From Sinorhizobium meliloti (GTDB lineage: Bacteria > Pseudomonadota > Alphaproteobacteria > Rhizobiales > Rhizobiaceae), in NCBI RefSeq assembly GCF_035610345.1, contig NZ_CP141213.1, positions 1,116,001-1,180,000 on the forward strand: 64,000 bases of DNA, given 5' to 3'. Below are positions 16,240 to 27,237 of this stretch, piece after piece. Position numbers and translations under genes: made by a program. The notes beneath the pieces were generated by a model that made no database searches, was not told where the DNA came from, and worked only from the letters and a program-made list of their open reading frames with translations. Numbering within the stretch: the stretch's first letter is position 1; the number at the start of each line of letters is the position of its first letter.

Positions 16240-17016
16240 ATGCCGAAATCCGTAGCGATCGTCACAGGAGCTGCCGGCGACATCGGCCGCGCCATTGCCG
16301 CGCGCCTGGGCGACGGACACGATGCCGTTCTCCTAGCCGACATCAACAGTGAGGCGGTAAAGAGGACGACGCTTGATCTCGGCGGAACGGAGCGCTTCCT
16401 GTCCGTTTCCTGCGATGTGACGGACGCCGCAAGCGTGGCCGCAATGGCGGAGGCTGCCGCATCCGTCGGTACCGTGCGCACCCTCGTGAACAATGCGGGT
16501 GCCGCCCGCGCGGTCAGCCTGCACGACACCACGCAGGACATCTGGCGCATGGACAACGCACTCAACCTCGAAGCGGCCTTTCTCTGTTTCCGGGCAGTCG
16601 AGGAAATGCTGAAAGAGAGCAGGGGCTCGGTCGTCAACATCGCCTCCGTGAACGGCATGAATGTTTTCGGCCATCCTGCCTATAGCGCCGCCAAGGCGGG
16701 CCTTCTGCACCTGACGCGACTGATCGCCGTCGAATACGGCAAGTTCGGCATCCGCGCGAATGCGGTGGCGCCGGCGACGGTGCGCACGCAGGCCTGGGAG
16801 GCACGCGCGGCCGCCAATGCGCAGGTCTTCGAGGAGGCGAAGCGCTGGTATCCCTTGCAGCGTATCGTCGAGCCGAAGGACGTCGCCGAAGCGGTGCATT
16901 TCCTTGCCAGCCCCGCCGCCGGAGCCGTTTCCGGCATCTGCCTGCCGGTCGACTGCGGGCTGACCGCAGGACAGGCGGAAGTCGCGCGGACCTTCTCGCA
17001 ATCGATCCATTACTGA
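16240..17016 (+). CDS. Short-chain dehydrogenase/reductase
   Basis: A 258-residue classical SDR. The nucleotide-binding T-G-A-A-G-D-I-G is at residues 9-16, the N-N-A-G motif follows, and the catalytic set is visible as S in V-V-N-I-A-S-V-N-G and Y-S-A-A-K-A-G. The start at 16240 has AGAAGGAAC; the rpiR stop is 20 bases upstream. Acidic D after the second strand (L-A-D-I-N-S) suggests NAD(H) preference. Substrate unknown; in this setting a sugar or hydroxy-acid is plausible. Confidence 0.9.
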   Translation: MPKSVAIVTGAAGDIGRAIAARLGDGHDAVLLADINSEAVKRTTLDLGGTERFLSVSCDVTDAASVAAMAEAAASVGTVRTLVNNAGAARAVSLHDTTQDIWRMDNALNLEAAFLCFRAVEEMLKESRGSVVNIASVNGMNVFGHPAYSAAKAGLLHLTRLIAVEYGKFGIRANAVAPATVRTQAWEARAAANAQVFEEAKRWYPLQRIVEPKDVAEAVHFLASPAAGAVSGICLPVDCGLTAGQAEVARTFSQSIHY

Positions 17017-17040
17017 CAAACCCATCTTGGGAGGATGTTC

Positions 17041-18960
17041 ATGGTGCCGGTTCTCTATCGCCTTGAATCTGCCTGGCAACCGGATGGCGGCCCGTTCGGG
17101 CGCTTCACCTTCAGCCTCTTCAATCTCTCGGGCGGGCCGCTCAGTGCCTTCCGGCTGGTTTACACTTCGCTCACCCGCGTCATTGACGGGGCCGCCTGCG
17201 AAAACGCGGTCTTCCTGCGCCGCAACGCCAATTTCCATGAATTCGCGCCACCCGACGGCCTGACGCTCGCCCATGGCGAACACTGGACGTTCACCGTCAG
17301 TGGTCTGCACCGCGAGGCGAAGCATTGCACCGACGGGGCGAAATCGGCCTATCTGACGCTCGCCGATGGCAGACATGTTCCTGTGGCGGTCTCCGATCTG
17401 CGTCTCGAAGGCGCCATAAGCGAACCGCCGCCGGTGCGTCTTCCGGAAGGCTGGCTCGAACTTCCTTTCGCACTGCAGCCCTGGCCTGCCGAGATCGACG
17501 CGGCGCCCGGGGACGCGGTTCCCGACGTCCTCTATCCCGCAGCGGGCAGCGATGCGGACGAGATCGATGCCGTTTCCAACGTCCTTGCGCTCTTCCATAG
17601 GCTGTTTTCGGCCGGACATGCTCCCTTCAGTCTTGCGCCGTCCTCGCAAGGGCTGCCGATCGTCTTCACGAAGAAAGCGGAGCTCGAAGGCGAAGCCTAC
17701 AGGCTTGCCTTCTACGAGCGGGAGATACGGCTTGAATATGGAGCGGCGGCAGGCAGGCAATATGCCCTGACGACGCTCGCGCAGTTGATCGACGGCGCGC
17801 GAAACCACGGAGGCGAATTCAGGTTTCCCACCGGCGGCGCAATCGCGGATCGGCCACGCTATGGCTGGCGCGGCTGTCATCTCGACGTCTCGCGGCAATT
17901 CTACCCCACCGCCGACATCGTGCGGCTCATCGATATTCTCGCCTGGTTCAAGCTCAACATCTTCCACTGGCACCTGACCGACGACGAAGCCTGGCGGCTG
18001 GAGATCAAGGCCTATCCGACGCTGACGACGCTCGGCGTCATGCGCGGCCCGGACGAGCCCATGCTGCCTCAACTCGGCAACGGCGCCGAACCGGTCGGCG
18101 GCTTCTATAGCCACGCGGACGTGAAGGCGATCGTCGCGCATGCCGAGGCACTCAGCATCGAAGTCGTCCCGGAGATCGACATACCCGGCCACAGCACTGC
18201 CGCGCTCGTGGCTCTTCCCGAACTCTCCGACGGCCAGGAGGCGCCGGAAAGCTACCACTCGGTCCAGGGCTACCCGAACAACGCCCTCAACCCGGCCATC
18301 CCGCTCACCTACGAGTTCCTCGAGAAGGTGTTCGACGAAATGGTCGAGCTCTTCCCCAGCCGATACATCCATATCGGCGGCGACGAGGTGGCCGACGGCT
18401 CGTGGCTCGCGTCACCGCTGGCGCGAAACCTCATGGAGCAGGAAGGGATTTCCGGCACCTTCGCGCTACAGTCCTATTTCCTCAAGAAGGTGAAGCAGAT
18501 GCTGACGGCGCGCGGGCGCAAACTCGTCGGCTGGAACGAGGTCGCGCATGGCGGCGGCGTCGGAACCGAGGGCACGCTGCTGATGGCCTGGGAGAACCCG
18601 AAAGTCGGGATCGAGCTCGCGCGCGAAGGCTACGACGTCGTAATGACCCCTGGCCAGGCCTATTATCTCGACATGGCCCAGGCGGATGCCTGGCAGGAAC
18701 CCGGCGCGAGCTGGGCCGGCACGGCGACGCCGGCGCACACCTATGCCTACGAGGCGGAAGGAGAGTTCCCGGAAGAGCTGAAGAGCCGGATGAAGGGAGT
18801 CCAGGCCTGCATCTGGTCCGAGCATTTCCTGTCGCGCGGATATTTCAACCGCCTCGTTTTTCCAAGGCTGCCGGCAATCGCCGAGGCGGCCTGGACCCCG
18901 AAGGACAAGAAGGATTGGCTGCGCTTTGCAGCGATCGCGCCATTGAGCCCCATTCTGTGA
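17041..18960 (+). CDS. Beta-N-acetylhexosaminidase (GH20)
   Basis: A 639-residue glycoside hydrolase family 20 enzyme. The N-terminal part (1-270) is a GH20b-like/accessory domain; the catalytic barrel starts near R-Y-G-W-R-G-C-H-L-D-V-S-R and carries H-W-H-L-T-D-D-E-A-W-R and the catalytic pair Asp448-Glu449 in I-H-I-G-G-D-E-V. No signal peptide or lipobox is present, so it should act in the cytoplasm on imported GlcNAc/GalNAc-containing oligosaccharides or glycopeptides. Start 17041 is chosen over 17035 because GGGAGG (17029-17034) abuts the earlier ATG. It sits 24 bases after the SDR gene. Confidence 0.93.
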   Translation: MVPVLYRLESAWQPDGGPFGRFTFSLFNLSGGPLSAFRLVYTSLTRVIDGAACENAVFLRRNANFHEFAPPDGLTLAHGEHWTFTVSGLHREAKHCTDGAKSAYLTLADGRHVPVAVSDLRLEGAISEPPPVRLPEGWLELPFALQPWPAEIDAAPGDAVPDVLYPAAGSDADEIDAVSNVLALFHRLFSAGHAPFSLAPSSQGLPIVFTKKAELEGEAYRLAFYEREIRLEYGAAAGRQYALTTLAQLIDGARNHGGEFRFPTGGAIADRPRYGWRGCHLDVSRQFYPTADIVRLIDILAWFKLNIFHWHLTDDEAWRLEIKAYPTLTTLGVMRGPDEPMLPQLGNGAEPVGGFYSHADVKAIVAHAEALSIEVVPEIDIPGHSTAALVALPELSDGQEAPESYHSVQGYPNNALNPAIPLTYEFLEKVFDEMVELFPSRYIHIGGDEVADGSWLASPLARNLMEQEGISGTFALQSYFLKKVKQMLTARGRKLVGWNEVAHGGGVGTEGTLLMAWENPKVGIELAREGYDVVMTPGQAYYLDMAQADAWQEPGASWAGTATPAHTYAYEAEGEFPEELKSRMKGVQACIWSEHFLSRGYFNRLVFPRLPAIAEAAWTPKDKKDWLRFAAIAPLSPIL

Positions 18961-18968
18961 GTTGAGCC

Positions 18969-20402
18969 ATGCGGATCGCGGTCGGTGGAATCCATACGGA
19001 ATGCAGCACCTATTCGCCCGTGCTGATGGCGGCCGAAGATTTCCGGGTGTTGAGGGGAGAGGACCTCTTGCGGTCGGATTATTTCGGCTTCCTCAGCGCC
19101 GAAGGGATAAGCCACCTTCCGCTCCTGCATGCGCGGGCCGTCCCCGGCGGGCCGGTTTCGCACCCGGCCTATGACGCCTTCAAGACCGAGTTCCTGGAGC
19201 GCCTGAAAGCGGCGCTCCCACTCGACGGGCTCTATCTCGCTATGCACGGCGCGATCAAGGTCGATGGGAAGGACGACGCCGAGGGCGACTGGATCACCGC
19301 CGCCCGCGCCGTCATCGGCCCTGATTGCCCGCTTGCCGTGAGCTACGATCTCCATGGCAATGTCAGTCAGCGGATCATCGATCAGGTCGATATCTTCGCG
19401 GCCTACCGGACCGCGCCGCATATCGATACGCGCGAGACCATGGGGCGGGCATGGTCGATGCTGGTGGAAACGCTTCGTTCCGGGAAGCGGCCCGGTGTCG
19501 CCTGGGCACCTGTTCCGCTTCTCCTTCCCGGGGAACGCACTTCGACGGAGGACGAGCCGGCGGCGAGCCTCTATCGCGTCCTGCCTGAATTCGACACGCG
19601 GCCCGGCATCCTCGACGCCAATCTGATGGTGGGCTACGTCTGGGCGGATGAGCCGAGAGCGACCGCCTGCGCCGTCGTCACCGGCTCGGACAAGGCCGCC
19701 GCTTCGAAGGCGGCTGAGGAAATTGCTGCAAACTATTGGCACCAGAGGGAAAATTTTCGTTTCGGATCGCTCACCGGCTCGCTTGCCGAGATGCTCGACA
19801 TCGCCGAGCGGGCGACCACGGCGCCGGTAATCCTCGCCGATTCCGGCGACAACCCCACGGGTGGCGGGGTCGGCGACCGGGCGGATGTGTTGGTCGCGCT
19901 TCTCGAGCGCGGCTGGCGCGATGCGTTGATCGCCGGCATCGCCGATAGGCCGGCCGTTAATGCCTGTTTCGCGACCGGCGCGGGTAGGACGCTGGCGTTG
20001 CGGATCGGCGGCAGTCTCGACCCGTCCAGCCCGTCCGCAGAGGTCGAGGCCAAAGTGGTGCATCTGAATGATCCGGGAGCGGTTGCCGAGCGGCAGGCGG
20101 TGGTTCAGGTCGGGGGCATAGTGGTCGTGTTGTCGGCGCGGCGCCGCCCCTATCATAACATCGAGGACTTTGCCCTCCTCGGTCTCCACCCGAAGACCGT
20201 GCGGCTGCTCGTCGTCAAGTCCGGTTATCTCTCGCCGGAGCTTGCGCCGATCGCCAATCCGAACCTGATGGCGCTGACGAACGGCGTCGTCAATCAGGAT
20301 ATCGAGAAGCTGGAAAGCCTGCGCCGGCAGCGGCCGATCTTCCCCTTCGACCGCGATTTCGAGTTTCACCCCAGCGCCAGCCTGTCAGCCCGCTGGACCT
20401 GA
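18969..20402 (+). CDS. M81-family metallopeptidase, MlrC-like (second paralogue)
   Basis: A 477-residue MlrC-family protein with the same motif set as the 12844 gene: G-G-I-H-T-E-C-S-T-Y, A-M-H-G-A-I-K-V-D-G with A-E-G-D, S-Y-D-L-H-G-N, and D-S-G-D-N-P-T-G-G-G. The two proteins differ widely elsewhere, so they are old paralogues rather than a recent duplication. It starts 8 bases after the hexosaminidase stop and ends at a strong terminator, so it closes the plus-strand operon. Confidence 0.87.
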   Translation: MRIAVGGIHTECSTYSPVLMAAEDFRVLRGEDLLRSDYFGFLSAEGISHLPLLHARAVPGGPVSHPAYDAFKTEFLERLKAALPLDGLYLAMHGAIKVDGKDDAEGDWITAARAVIGPDCPLAVSYDLHGNVSQRIIDQVDIFAAYRTAPHIDTRETMGRAWSMLVETLRSGKRPGVAWAPVPLLLPGERTSTEDEPAASLYRVLPEFDTRPGILDANLMVGYVWADEPRATACAVVTGSDKAAASKAAEEIAANYWHQRENFRFGSLTGSLAEMLDIAERATTAPVILADSGDNPTGGGVGDRADVLVALLERGWRDALIAGIADRPAVNACFATGAGRTLALRIGGSLDPSSPSAEVEAKVVHLNDPGAVAERQAVVQVGGIVVVLSARRRPYHNIEDFALLGLHPKTVRLLVVKSGYLSPELAPIANPNLMALTNGVVNQDIEKLESLRRQRPIFPFDRDFEFHPSASLSARWT

Positions 20403-20408
20403 GATAGT

Positions 20409-20436
20409 AAACCCGCCCTGGTCTCCGGGCGGGTTT
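20409..20436 (+). terminator. Rho-independent terminator after the mlrC-like gene
   Basis: A perfect 10-bp stem AAACCCGCCC (20409-20418) / GGGCGGGTTT (20427-20436) with an 8-base loop begins 6 bases after the stop codon. The T-tract is only three bases, but stem strength and position are convincing. It also argues against the ATG at 20438 as the start of the next gene. Confidence 0.75.
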
Positions 20437-20473
20437 CATGAAGACGTTCCCCTTCCGCGGACTTTGCCCCCTC

Positions 20474-21688
20474 ATGTCTTCCCCGCTGTCGATCGCCATG
20501 CGCAACCCGGTCATCCGGACAAGCATGATCGCCATCGTTCTGTTCGGCTTTTCGGGGGCCGCGACGTCGCCCTACCAGTCGGTCGTCGGCATCACCGAAC
20601 TGGGATTGAGCGACGGGTTCTATTCGGCGCTGATCTTCGCAGCGGCACTGGTCAATGTTGCGGTCAGCGTGACGATCGGCATCGTCGCCGACCGCGTCGG
20701 CAATTACCGGACACTGATGCTGGCGGTCATTCTCTGCGGGGTCGTGGGTTACGGGGCGGTTTATCTGCTGCCGACGAAGGGGAGCTTCGTGGTTGCGGCC
20801 CTCATGCTGTTGCCCGTTCACGGCGCACTCAATCCGCTGCTCTTCGCCTATGTCCGCACGGCTGCGAAAGACATGGGCGGCAGGCATGCGGCTGCCGTCA
20901 ATTCCGGCATTCGCGCGGCCATATCGCTTTCCTGGGTTTTGGTTCCCGGACTGGTCGGATTGGTGCTGTCGGCACGCGGCAGCATGCTGCCGGCCTAATT
21001 TCTGGCAAGCCTCGGCTGCCTCGCCAATTTCGTGATCGTCTTGCGGCTGCTGCCGGAGAAGGCGGGCGCGGACGGTGCTTTGGGCAAACGCCTCTCGTTT
21101 CTCGCGTCCCTCGGCGAGATATTGTCGCTGCGCGTTCTGGCGCGGCTTCTCGCCATCGCCCTGATCTCGTCAATGCTGCACGTCAATGCGGCGGTGCTGC
21201 CGCTGATCGTCACCGGTGCAGCCGGCGGCCAGGTGAGCGACATCGGCATCATCGTCGGTATCGTCGCATTGCTGGAGGTGGTGTTCATCGTGGTCTGGGG
21301 ACGTATCCAGTACCGGCTCAGCCATATCTATGCGCTCGCGCTCGGCACGGCGATCTATGTCGTCAACATGGCCCTGCTCGGGCTTTCGACCGAGCGCTGG
21401 CACATCTATGCGCTAACGCTGATCAGCGCTTTCGGCGCAGCGGCGCTGATCAGCATTCCGATCACCTACCTGCAGGAATTGATCGCGGACCGGCCCGGTC
21501 TGGGCAGTTCGCTGATCTCGGTGAACGTCTTCCTGGGCGCGGGGTTCGGCGCCGTTCTTTTCGCACTCGGAACGCGCATCAGCGATTATTCGGGAACCGC
21601 GCTTCTAAGCTCCCTTGCGGGCGTCGCCGGGCTCTTGCTGTTGCTTTTCCTCGACGGCGACGGCCGAGGAAAAGCGTCTGCGTCCTGA
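20474..21688 (+). pseudogene. MFS sugar-efflux transporter (SetA-like), broken by an in-frame nonsense codon
   Basis: Two open segments in one reading frame (20474-20998 and on to 21688) together encode a complete 12-helix major facilitator of about 404 residues, SetA/sugar-efflux type (G-F-S-G-A-A-T-S-P-Y near the start, A-D-R-V-G-N-Y-R after helix 2). They are split by TAA at 20996-20998, codon 175, between ...G-S-M-L-P-A and F-L-A-S-L-G-C. No frameshift is needed; one base (for example TAC or TAT to TAA) explains it. The downstream half remains well conserved, so the lesion is recent or a base-call error. The start at 20474 is preferred because 20438 abuts the terminator. Confidence 0.85.
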
Positions 21689-21730
21689 AGAAGACGCGGC
21701 AGAAGGATGCCGTGGCGACCTGCCCGTTCT

Positions 21731-23406
<1,676 letters not shown>

Positions 23407-23410
<4 letters not shown>

Positions 23411-24222
23411 GCCTCGCTCCCTGTCCTTTTGAGCTCGTTAGCGACTGTTTCGATGCGTTCCAGAATGGTCTTCAGCGGACGGCGAAGCCTGTCGGCTTTC
23501 GCCTTGTCCAAAGCGAAGGGCGGTGCTTCCGTCGCCAGATGCGTCGATTGCGCCAGTTCCATCTGGATCGCGTGCACGCCCTGTTCCGGGCGGCCGTAGT
23601 GACGGGTCGTCCAGCCACCTTTGAAGCGGCCGTTGAGAATATGGCTGTAACCGTCTGCCCCGGCTGCGACTTCTGCGGTTACCTGCTCAATTTCAGGAGC
23701 GCAGGTCTTTCCCGTATCGGTGCCGATATTGAAGTCCGGCAGGCGGCCTTCGAAGAGGAAGGGAATATGCGAGCGGATAGAATGGCAATCGTAGAGCACC
23801 GCCACGCCGTGGATCGCCTTGACACGGGCGATCTCTGCGGCGAGCGCCGCGTGATAGGGCGCATGGAACGCGCGCAGGCGCTCCGCGATGTCGGCCTCCG
23901 TCGGTCCTTCGCCTTCCTTCCAGATAGGCTGACCGTCGAAGTCGGTTTCGGGCACGAGCCCGGTGGTGTTCTGGCCGGGATAGAGGCTTACGCCTGCAGG
24001 GTCGCGATTGGCATCTATGACGTAGCGGTGAAAGGTCGCACGAACCGTCGTCGCGTCCGGCAGAAGGCCTTCGTAGAGATCGTGGATGTGCCAGTCCGTG
24101 TCGGCGAGGATGCGGCCGTTGTCGTTGAGGCGTTCCCGGATCGAGGCAGGCACGTCGGTGCCCGTGTGCGGAAAGCCCAGGATGACGGGCGAGCTGCCCT
24201 GCCGGACTTCGAAGACGGCCAT
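23407..24222 (-). CDS. hutG: N-formylglutamate amidohydrolase
   Basis: A 271-residue FGase-family enzyme (N-formylglutamate deformylase) that finishes histidine breakdown to glutamate and formate. The family zinc-site segments are visible: [21 protein letters not shown] and Y-D-C-H-S-I-R-S. The start at 24222 is one base beyond the hutH stop; a longer frame to 24432 would run inside hutH. Its presence shows the five-step formyl pathway rather than direct HutG (formimidoylglutamase) release; the required hutF deiminase is not in the window. Confidence 0.93.
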
Positions 24223-24223
24223 G

Positions 24224-25759
24224 TCAGTTCTCCAGTTTCGGAAGAATGCCCGCGGAGACGGCGGCAGCCAGCCCGCCCGACGCGACGAGATCGCCCGCGG
24301 CCTTGAGGTCGTCGGCCATGTAGCGGTCTTCCTCGATACTGGAGGAGACGCTGCGCACGGCTGCGGCGGCCTTCTGAAGTTCCGGGCTGGTGGTGAGCGG
24401 GGCGCGGAACTCGATGCCCTGCACCGCGGCAAGCGCCTCGATGCCGATGATCGAAAAGAGGTTTTCCGTCATCTGGAGCAGCCGGCGCGCACCGTGGCAG
24501 GCCATGGACACGTGGTCCTCCTGGTTCGCCGAGGTCGGCGTCGAGTCGACGGAGGCCGGATGGGAAAGCTGCTTGTTTTCCGACATCAGTGCCGCCGAAG
24601 TGACCTCGGCGATCATCAGTCCGGAGTTGAGGCCCGGCTTCCTGGCCAGAAAGGCCGGCAGGCCGTAGCTGAGCGCGGGGTCGACCAGAAGGGCGATGCG
24701 GCGCTGGGAGATGGCGCCGATTTCGCATACCGCGAGCGCGATCTGGTCGGCGGCAAATGCGACCGGTTCGGCATGGAAGTTGCCCCCGGAAACAACGGAA
24801 TTGTCCGAAAGCACCAGCGGATTGTCGGTGACGGCATTGGCTTCGATCGTCAACGTGGCTGCGACGGAGCGCAGGAGATCGAGGCAGGCGCCGTCGACCT
24901 GCGGCTGGCAGCGGATGCAATAGGGGTCCTGAACCCGCTCGTCGCCCTCGATATGGCTCTGGCGAATTGGGGAGCCGGTCAGCAGCTGCCGTAAGGCGGC
25001 GGCCGTGTCGATCTGGCCCTTATGGCCGCGCAGCGTGTGAATATCCGGATGGAAGGGGGCGGAAGAGCCCATGGCCGCATCGGTCGAAAGGGCGCCGGTG
25101 ATGAGAGCGGCCTGGCCGGCGCGGTGCGCGCGGAAGAGTCCGGCAAGCGCGAGCGCCGTAGAGACCTGCGTGCCGTTGATCAGCGCCAGGCCTTCCTTGG
25201 CGGCAAGCGTTACCGGCGAGAGCCCCGCCGCCTTCAAGGCAGCGTCGCCTTTCATGCGCTCGCCTGCAAAGAAGGCTTCGCCATGGCCCATCATGACCGC
25301 AGCCATATGGGCAAGCGGCGCCAGGTCGCCGGAAGCGCCGACCGAGCCTTTTTCGGGGATGAGCGGGATCACGCCCTTGTCCAGCATCGCTTCGATCAGC
25401 CGGACGAGCTCCAGCCGCACGCCGGAGGCGCCGCGGCCGAGCGAGATCAGCTTGAGCGCCATGATCAGGCGCACGATGTTTTCCGTGAGCGGCTGGCCCA
25501 CGCCGCAGCAATGCGAGAGGATCAGATTGCGCTGCAACGTCGCCACGTCGGCGCTGTCGATCTTGATCGAGGCCAGTTTGCCGAAGCCGGTATTGATGCC
25601 GTAGACGGGCGCATTACCCGCCACGATCTCGGCGATCCGCGCTGCGGCCTTGGCAATGCCGGCATCGAAGGCGGGGTCGAGGCGCGCCGGCGCGCCGGTC
25701 CAGTAGATCGTTTCGAGGTCACTGAGCGAAACGGAGCCGGGACTGAGAATGACGGTCAT
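24224..25759 (-). CDS. hutH: Histidine ammonia-lyase
   Basis: A 511-residue lyase, first step of histidine degradation. The MIO prosthetic group triad Ala142-Ser143-Gly144 lies in [14 protein letters not shown], and the N-terminal Y-G-I-N-T-G-F-G loop with the catalytic Tyr53 is intact. Normal length. Start overlaps the hutI stop by four bases (ATGA). Cytoplasmic tetramer; supplies urocanate, the usual hut inducer. Confidence 0.97.
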   Translation of the reverse strand: MTVILSPGSVSLSDLETIYWTGAPARLDPAFDAGIAKAAARIAEIVAGNAPVYGINTGFGKLASIKIDSADVATLQRNLILSHCCGVGQPLTENIVRLIMALKLISLGRGASGVRLELVRLIEAMLDKGVIPLIPEKGSVGASGDLAPLAHMAAVMMGHGEAFFAGERMKGDAALKAAGLSPVTLAAKEGLALINGTQVSTALALAGLFRAHRAGQAALITGALSTDAAMGSSAPFHPDIHTLRGHKGQIDTAAALRQLLTGSPIRQSHIEGDERVQDPYCIRCQPQVDGACLDLLRSVAATLTIEANAVTDNPLVLSDNSVVSGGNFHAEPVAFAADQIALAVCEIGAISQRRIALLVDPALSYGLPAFLARKPGLNSGLMIAEVTSAALMSENKQLSHPASVDSTPTSANQEDHVSMACHGARRLLQMTENLFSIIGIEALAAVQGIEFRAPLTTSPELQKAAAAVRSVSSSIEEDRYMADDLKAAGDLVASGGLAAAVSAGILPKLEN

Positions 25760-27003
25760 CGGAAAATCCTTTCACCCTTGAAGATACGCTCCCGAAGGGG
25801 ATTGAAACCGATGCGGTAGATCAATTCCGCCGGCTGATCGATGTTCCAGATGGCAAGATCCGCAGACTTGCCGGATTCAATCGTGCCGGTCTCTTCGAGG
25901 ATGCCGAGCGCACGGGCGGCTTCGCGGGTAACGCCAGCGAGGCATTCCTCCAGCGTCAGGCGGAAAAGCGTCGCGGACATATTCAAGGTGAGGAGCAGCG
26001 AGGTCAGCGGCGAAGTCCCGGGATTGCAATCGGTGGCGATGGCGATGCGCGTTGCGTTTTCTCGGAGTGCTTCCACTGGCGGAAGTTGTTTTTCCCGGAG
26101 GGTGTAGAAAGCCCCGGGCAGGAGGACGGCGACCGTGCCGGCCTTTGCCATGGCGGCGGCTCCCGCAGCGTCGAGATATTCGAGGTGGTCGGCCGACAGA
26201 GCGCCGTAGGAAGCAGCGAGCTTCGCGCCGCCGAGATCCGAAAGCTGTTCGGCGTGAAGCTTCACGGGAAGGCCGAGCGACTTCGCCTTGTCGAAGACCG
26301 AAGCGATCTCCGCCGGCGAAAAGGCTATGCCTTCACAGAAGCCGTCGACGGCGTCGGCTAGCCCTTCGGCGTGAGCCGCAACCAGGCCCGGCAGGACGAC
26401 CTCGGCGATGTAGTCGCCGTTGCGTCCGCGATATTCCGGCGGGGTCGCATGGGCTGCGAGATAAGTGGTGACGATGCGCACCGGGCGCAGGCTTTCCAGC
26501 CGGCGGGCGGCGCGCAGCATCTTGAGTTCGGCCTCGACGTTGAGGCCATAGCCCGACTTGACCTCGACGGTGGACACGCCTTCGGCGAGAAGGGCGTCGA
26601 GCCGTGGAAGTGCGGCCTCCACGAGTGCGTCCACGGAAAGGGCGTTGGTTGCCGCGACGGTCGAAGCGATGCCGCCTCCGGCACGGGCGATCTCCTCATA
26701 GGTCGCGCCTTCAAGGCGGAGCTGGAACTCCCGAGCGCGGTCGCCGCCATGAACGATATGCGTGTGGCAGTCGATCAGCGCCGGAGTGACCCAGCGGCCT
26801 TCGCAATCGAAGACCTGGTCGGCGCGCGCAAGCTCCGATGGCAGACCGGCCTCCGGGCCGGCATAGACGATCCGCTCGCCGCGCACGGCGATTACGCCGT
26901 TTTCGATGACCCCGAGTGGCCCCAGGTCCTCGCGAAGTGTGGCAAGGCGTGCATTGCGCCAGAGACTGGTTCCGGCAGAATTTGGGTTGTCGTTTCCGTC
27001 CAT
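25756..27003 (-). CDS. hutI: Imidazolonepropionase
   Basis: A 415-residue amidohydrolase that opens 4-imidazolone-5-propionate to N-formimidoylglutamate, third step of histidine breakdown. The metal motif [12 protein letters not shown] starts about residue 76, H-A-E-Q-L and A-T-D-C-N-P-G-T follow. It is the first gene of the hut operon; the ATG at 27003 is preceded by AAAGGG on the minus strand and by the palindromic promoter at 27029-27057. Confidence 0.97.
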   Translation of the reverse strand: MDGNDNPNSAGTSLWRNARLATLREDLGPLGVIENGVIAVRGERIVYAGPEAGLPSELARADQVFDCEGRWVTPALIDCHTHIVHGGDRAREFQLRLEGATYEEIARAGGGIASTVAATNALSVDALVEAALPRLDALLAEGVSTVEVKSGYGLNVEAELKMLRAARRLESLRPVRIVTTYLAAHATPPEYRGRNGDYIAEVVLPGLVAAHAEGLADAVDGFCEGIAFSPAEIASVFDKAKSLGLPVKLHAEQLSDLGGAKLAASYGALSADHLEYLDAAGAAAMAKAGTVAVLLPGAFYTLREKQLPPVEALRENATRIAIATDCNPGTSPLTSLLLTLNMSATLFRLTLEECLAGVTREAARALGILEETGTIESGKSADLAIWNIDQPAELIYRIGFNPLRERIFKGERIFR

Positions 27004-27028
27004 CTATACCGCCCTTTCTTCGCTGTTA

Positions 27029-27057
27029 ATGTATATACATAATGCCGGCGATGACAA
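27029..27057 (-). promoter_or_regulatory. hut operon promoter with overlapping 12-bp palindromic operator
   Basis: On the minus strand TTGTCA (complement of 27052-27057) and TATACA (complement of 27030-27035) are separated by 16 bases. The -10 lies inside the perfect palindrome ATGTATATACAT (27029-27040). HutC-type GntR repressors bind TGTATA-centred palindromes, so this is the probable hut operator, 25 bases upstream of hutI. No hutC gene is in the window. Confidence 0.65.
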
Positions 27058-27121
27058 GTGGGAATATGGTCCGTGAGATAACGCGGTGGGAGCTGCCGGC
27101 CAGAAGCATGGAAAGAAGCGC

Positions 27122-27152
27122 AGAAAAGCCCCGAAACTTCCGTCCGGGGCTT
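27122..27152 (-). terminator. Rho-independent terminator of the MFS gene
   Basis: AAGCCCCG (27126-27133) and CGGGGCTT (27145-27152) form a perfect 8-bp stem with an 11-base loop. On the minus strand it is followed by TTTTCTG. It lies about 85 bases beyond the MFS stop and separates that gene from the hut promoter. Confidence 0.75.
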
Positions 27153-27237
27153 ATCGAGAGAACTGAGGCTGGCCCGCGTCGGCGACTATGCGGAAGCGGG
27201 AAGCTGTTTCGCGGCGGGCCCGCGTACCATGTTGCGT

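Noticed and set aside
16333..18372. 679-codon open frame on the minus strand
   Set aside because: It lies antisense to the SDR and GH20 genes, both of which have intact catalytic motifs. It is rich in R, G, A and D with no domain, the signature of a codon-position shadow in GC-rich DNA.
18747..20369. 540-codon minus-strand frame antisense to the second mlrC-like gene
   Set aside because: The plus-strand MlrC protein has all family motifs, so the antisense frame is a shadow.
20438..20998. Reading the MFS as two separate genes
   Set aside because: Both parts are in the same frame and form one standard 12-helix fold; a single nonsense codon is simpler than two half-transporters.
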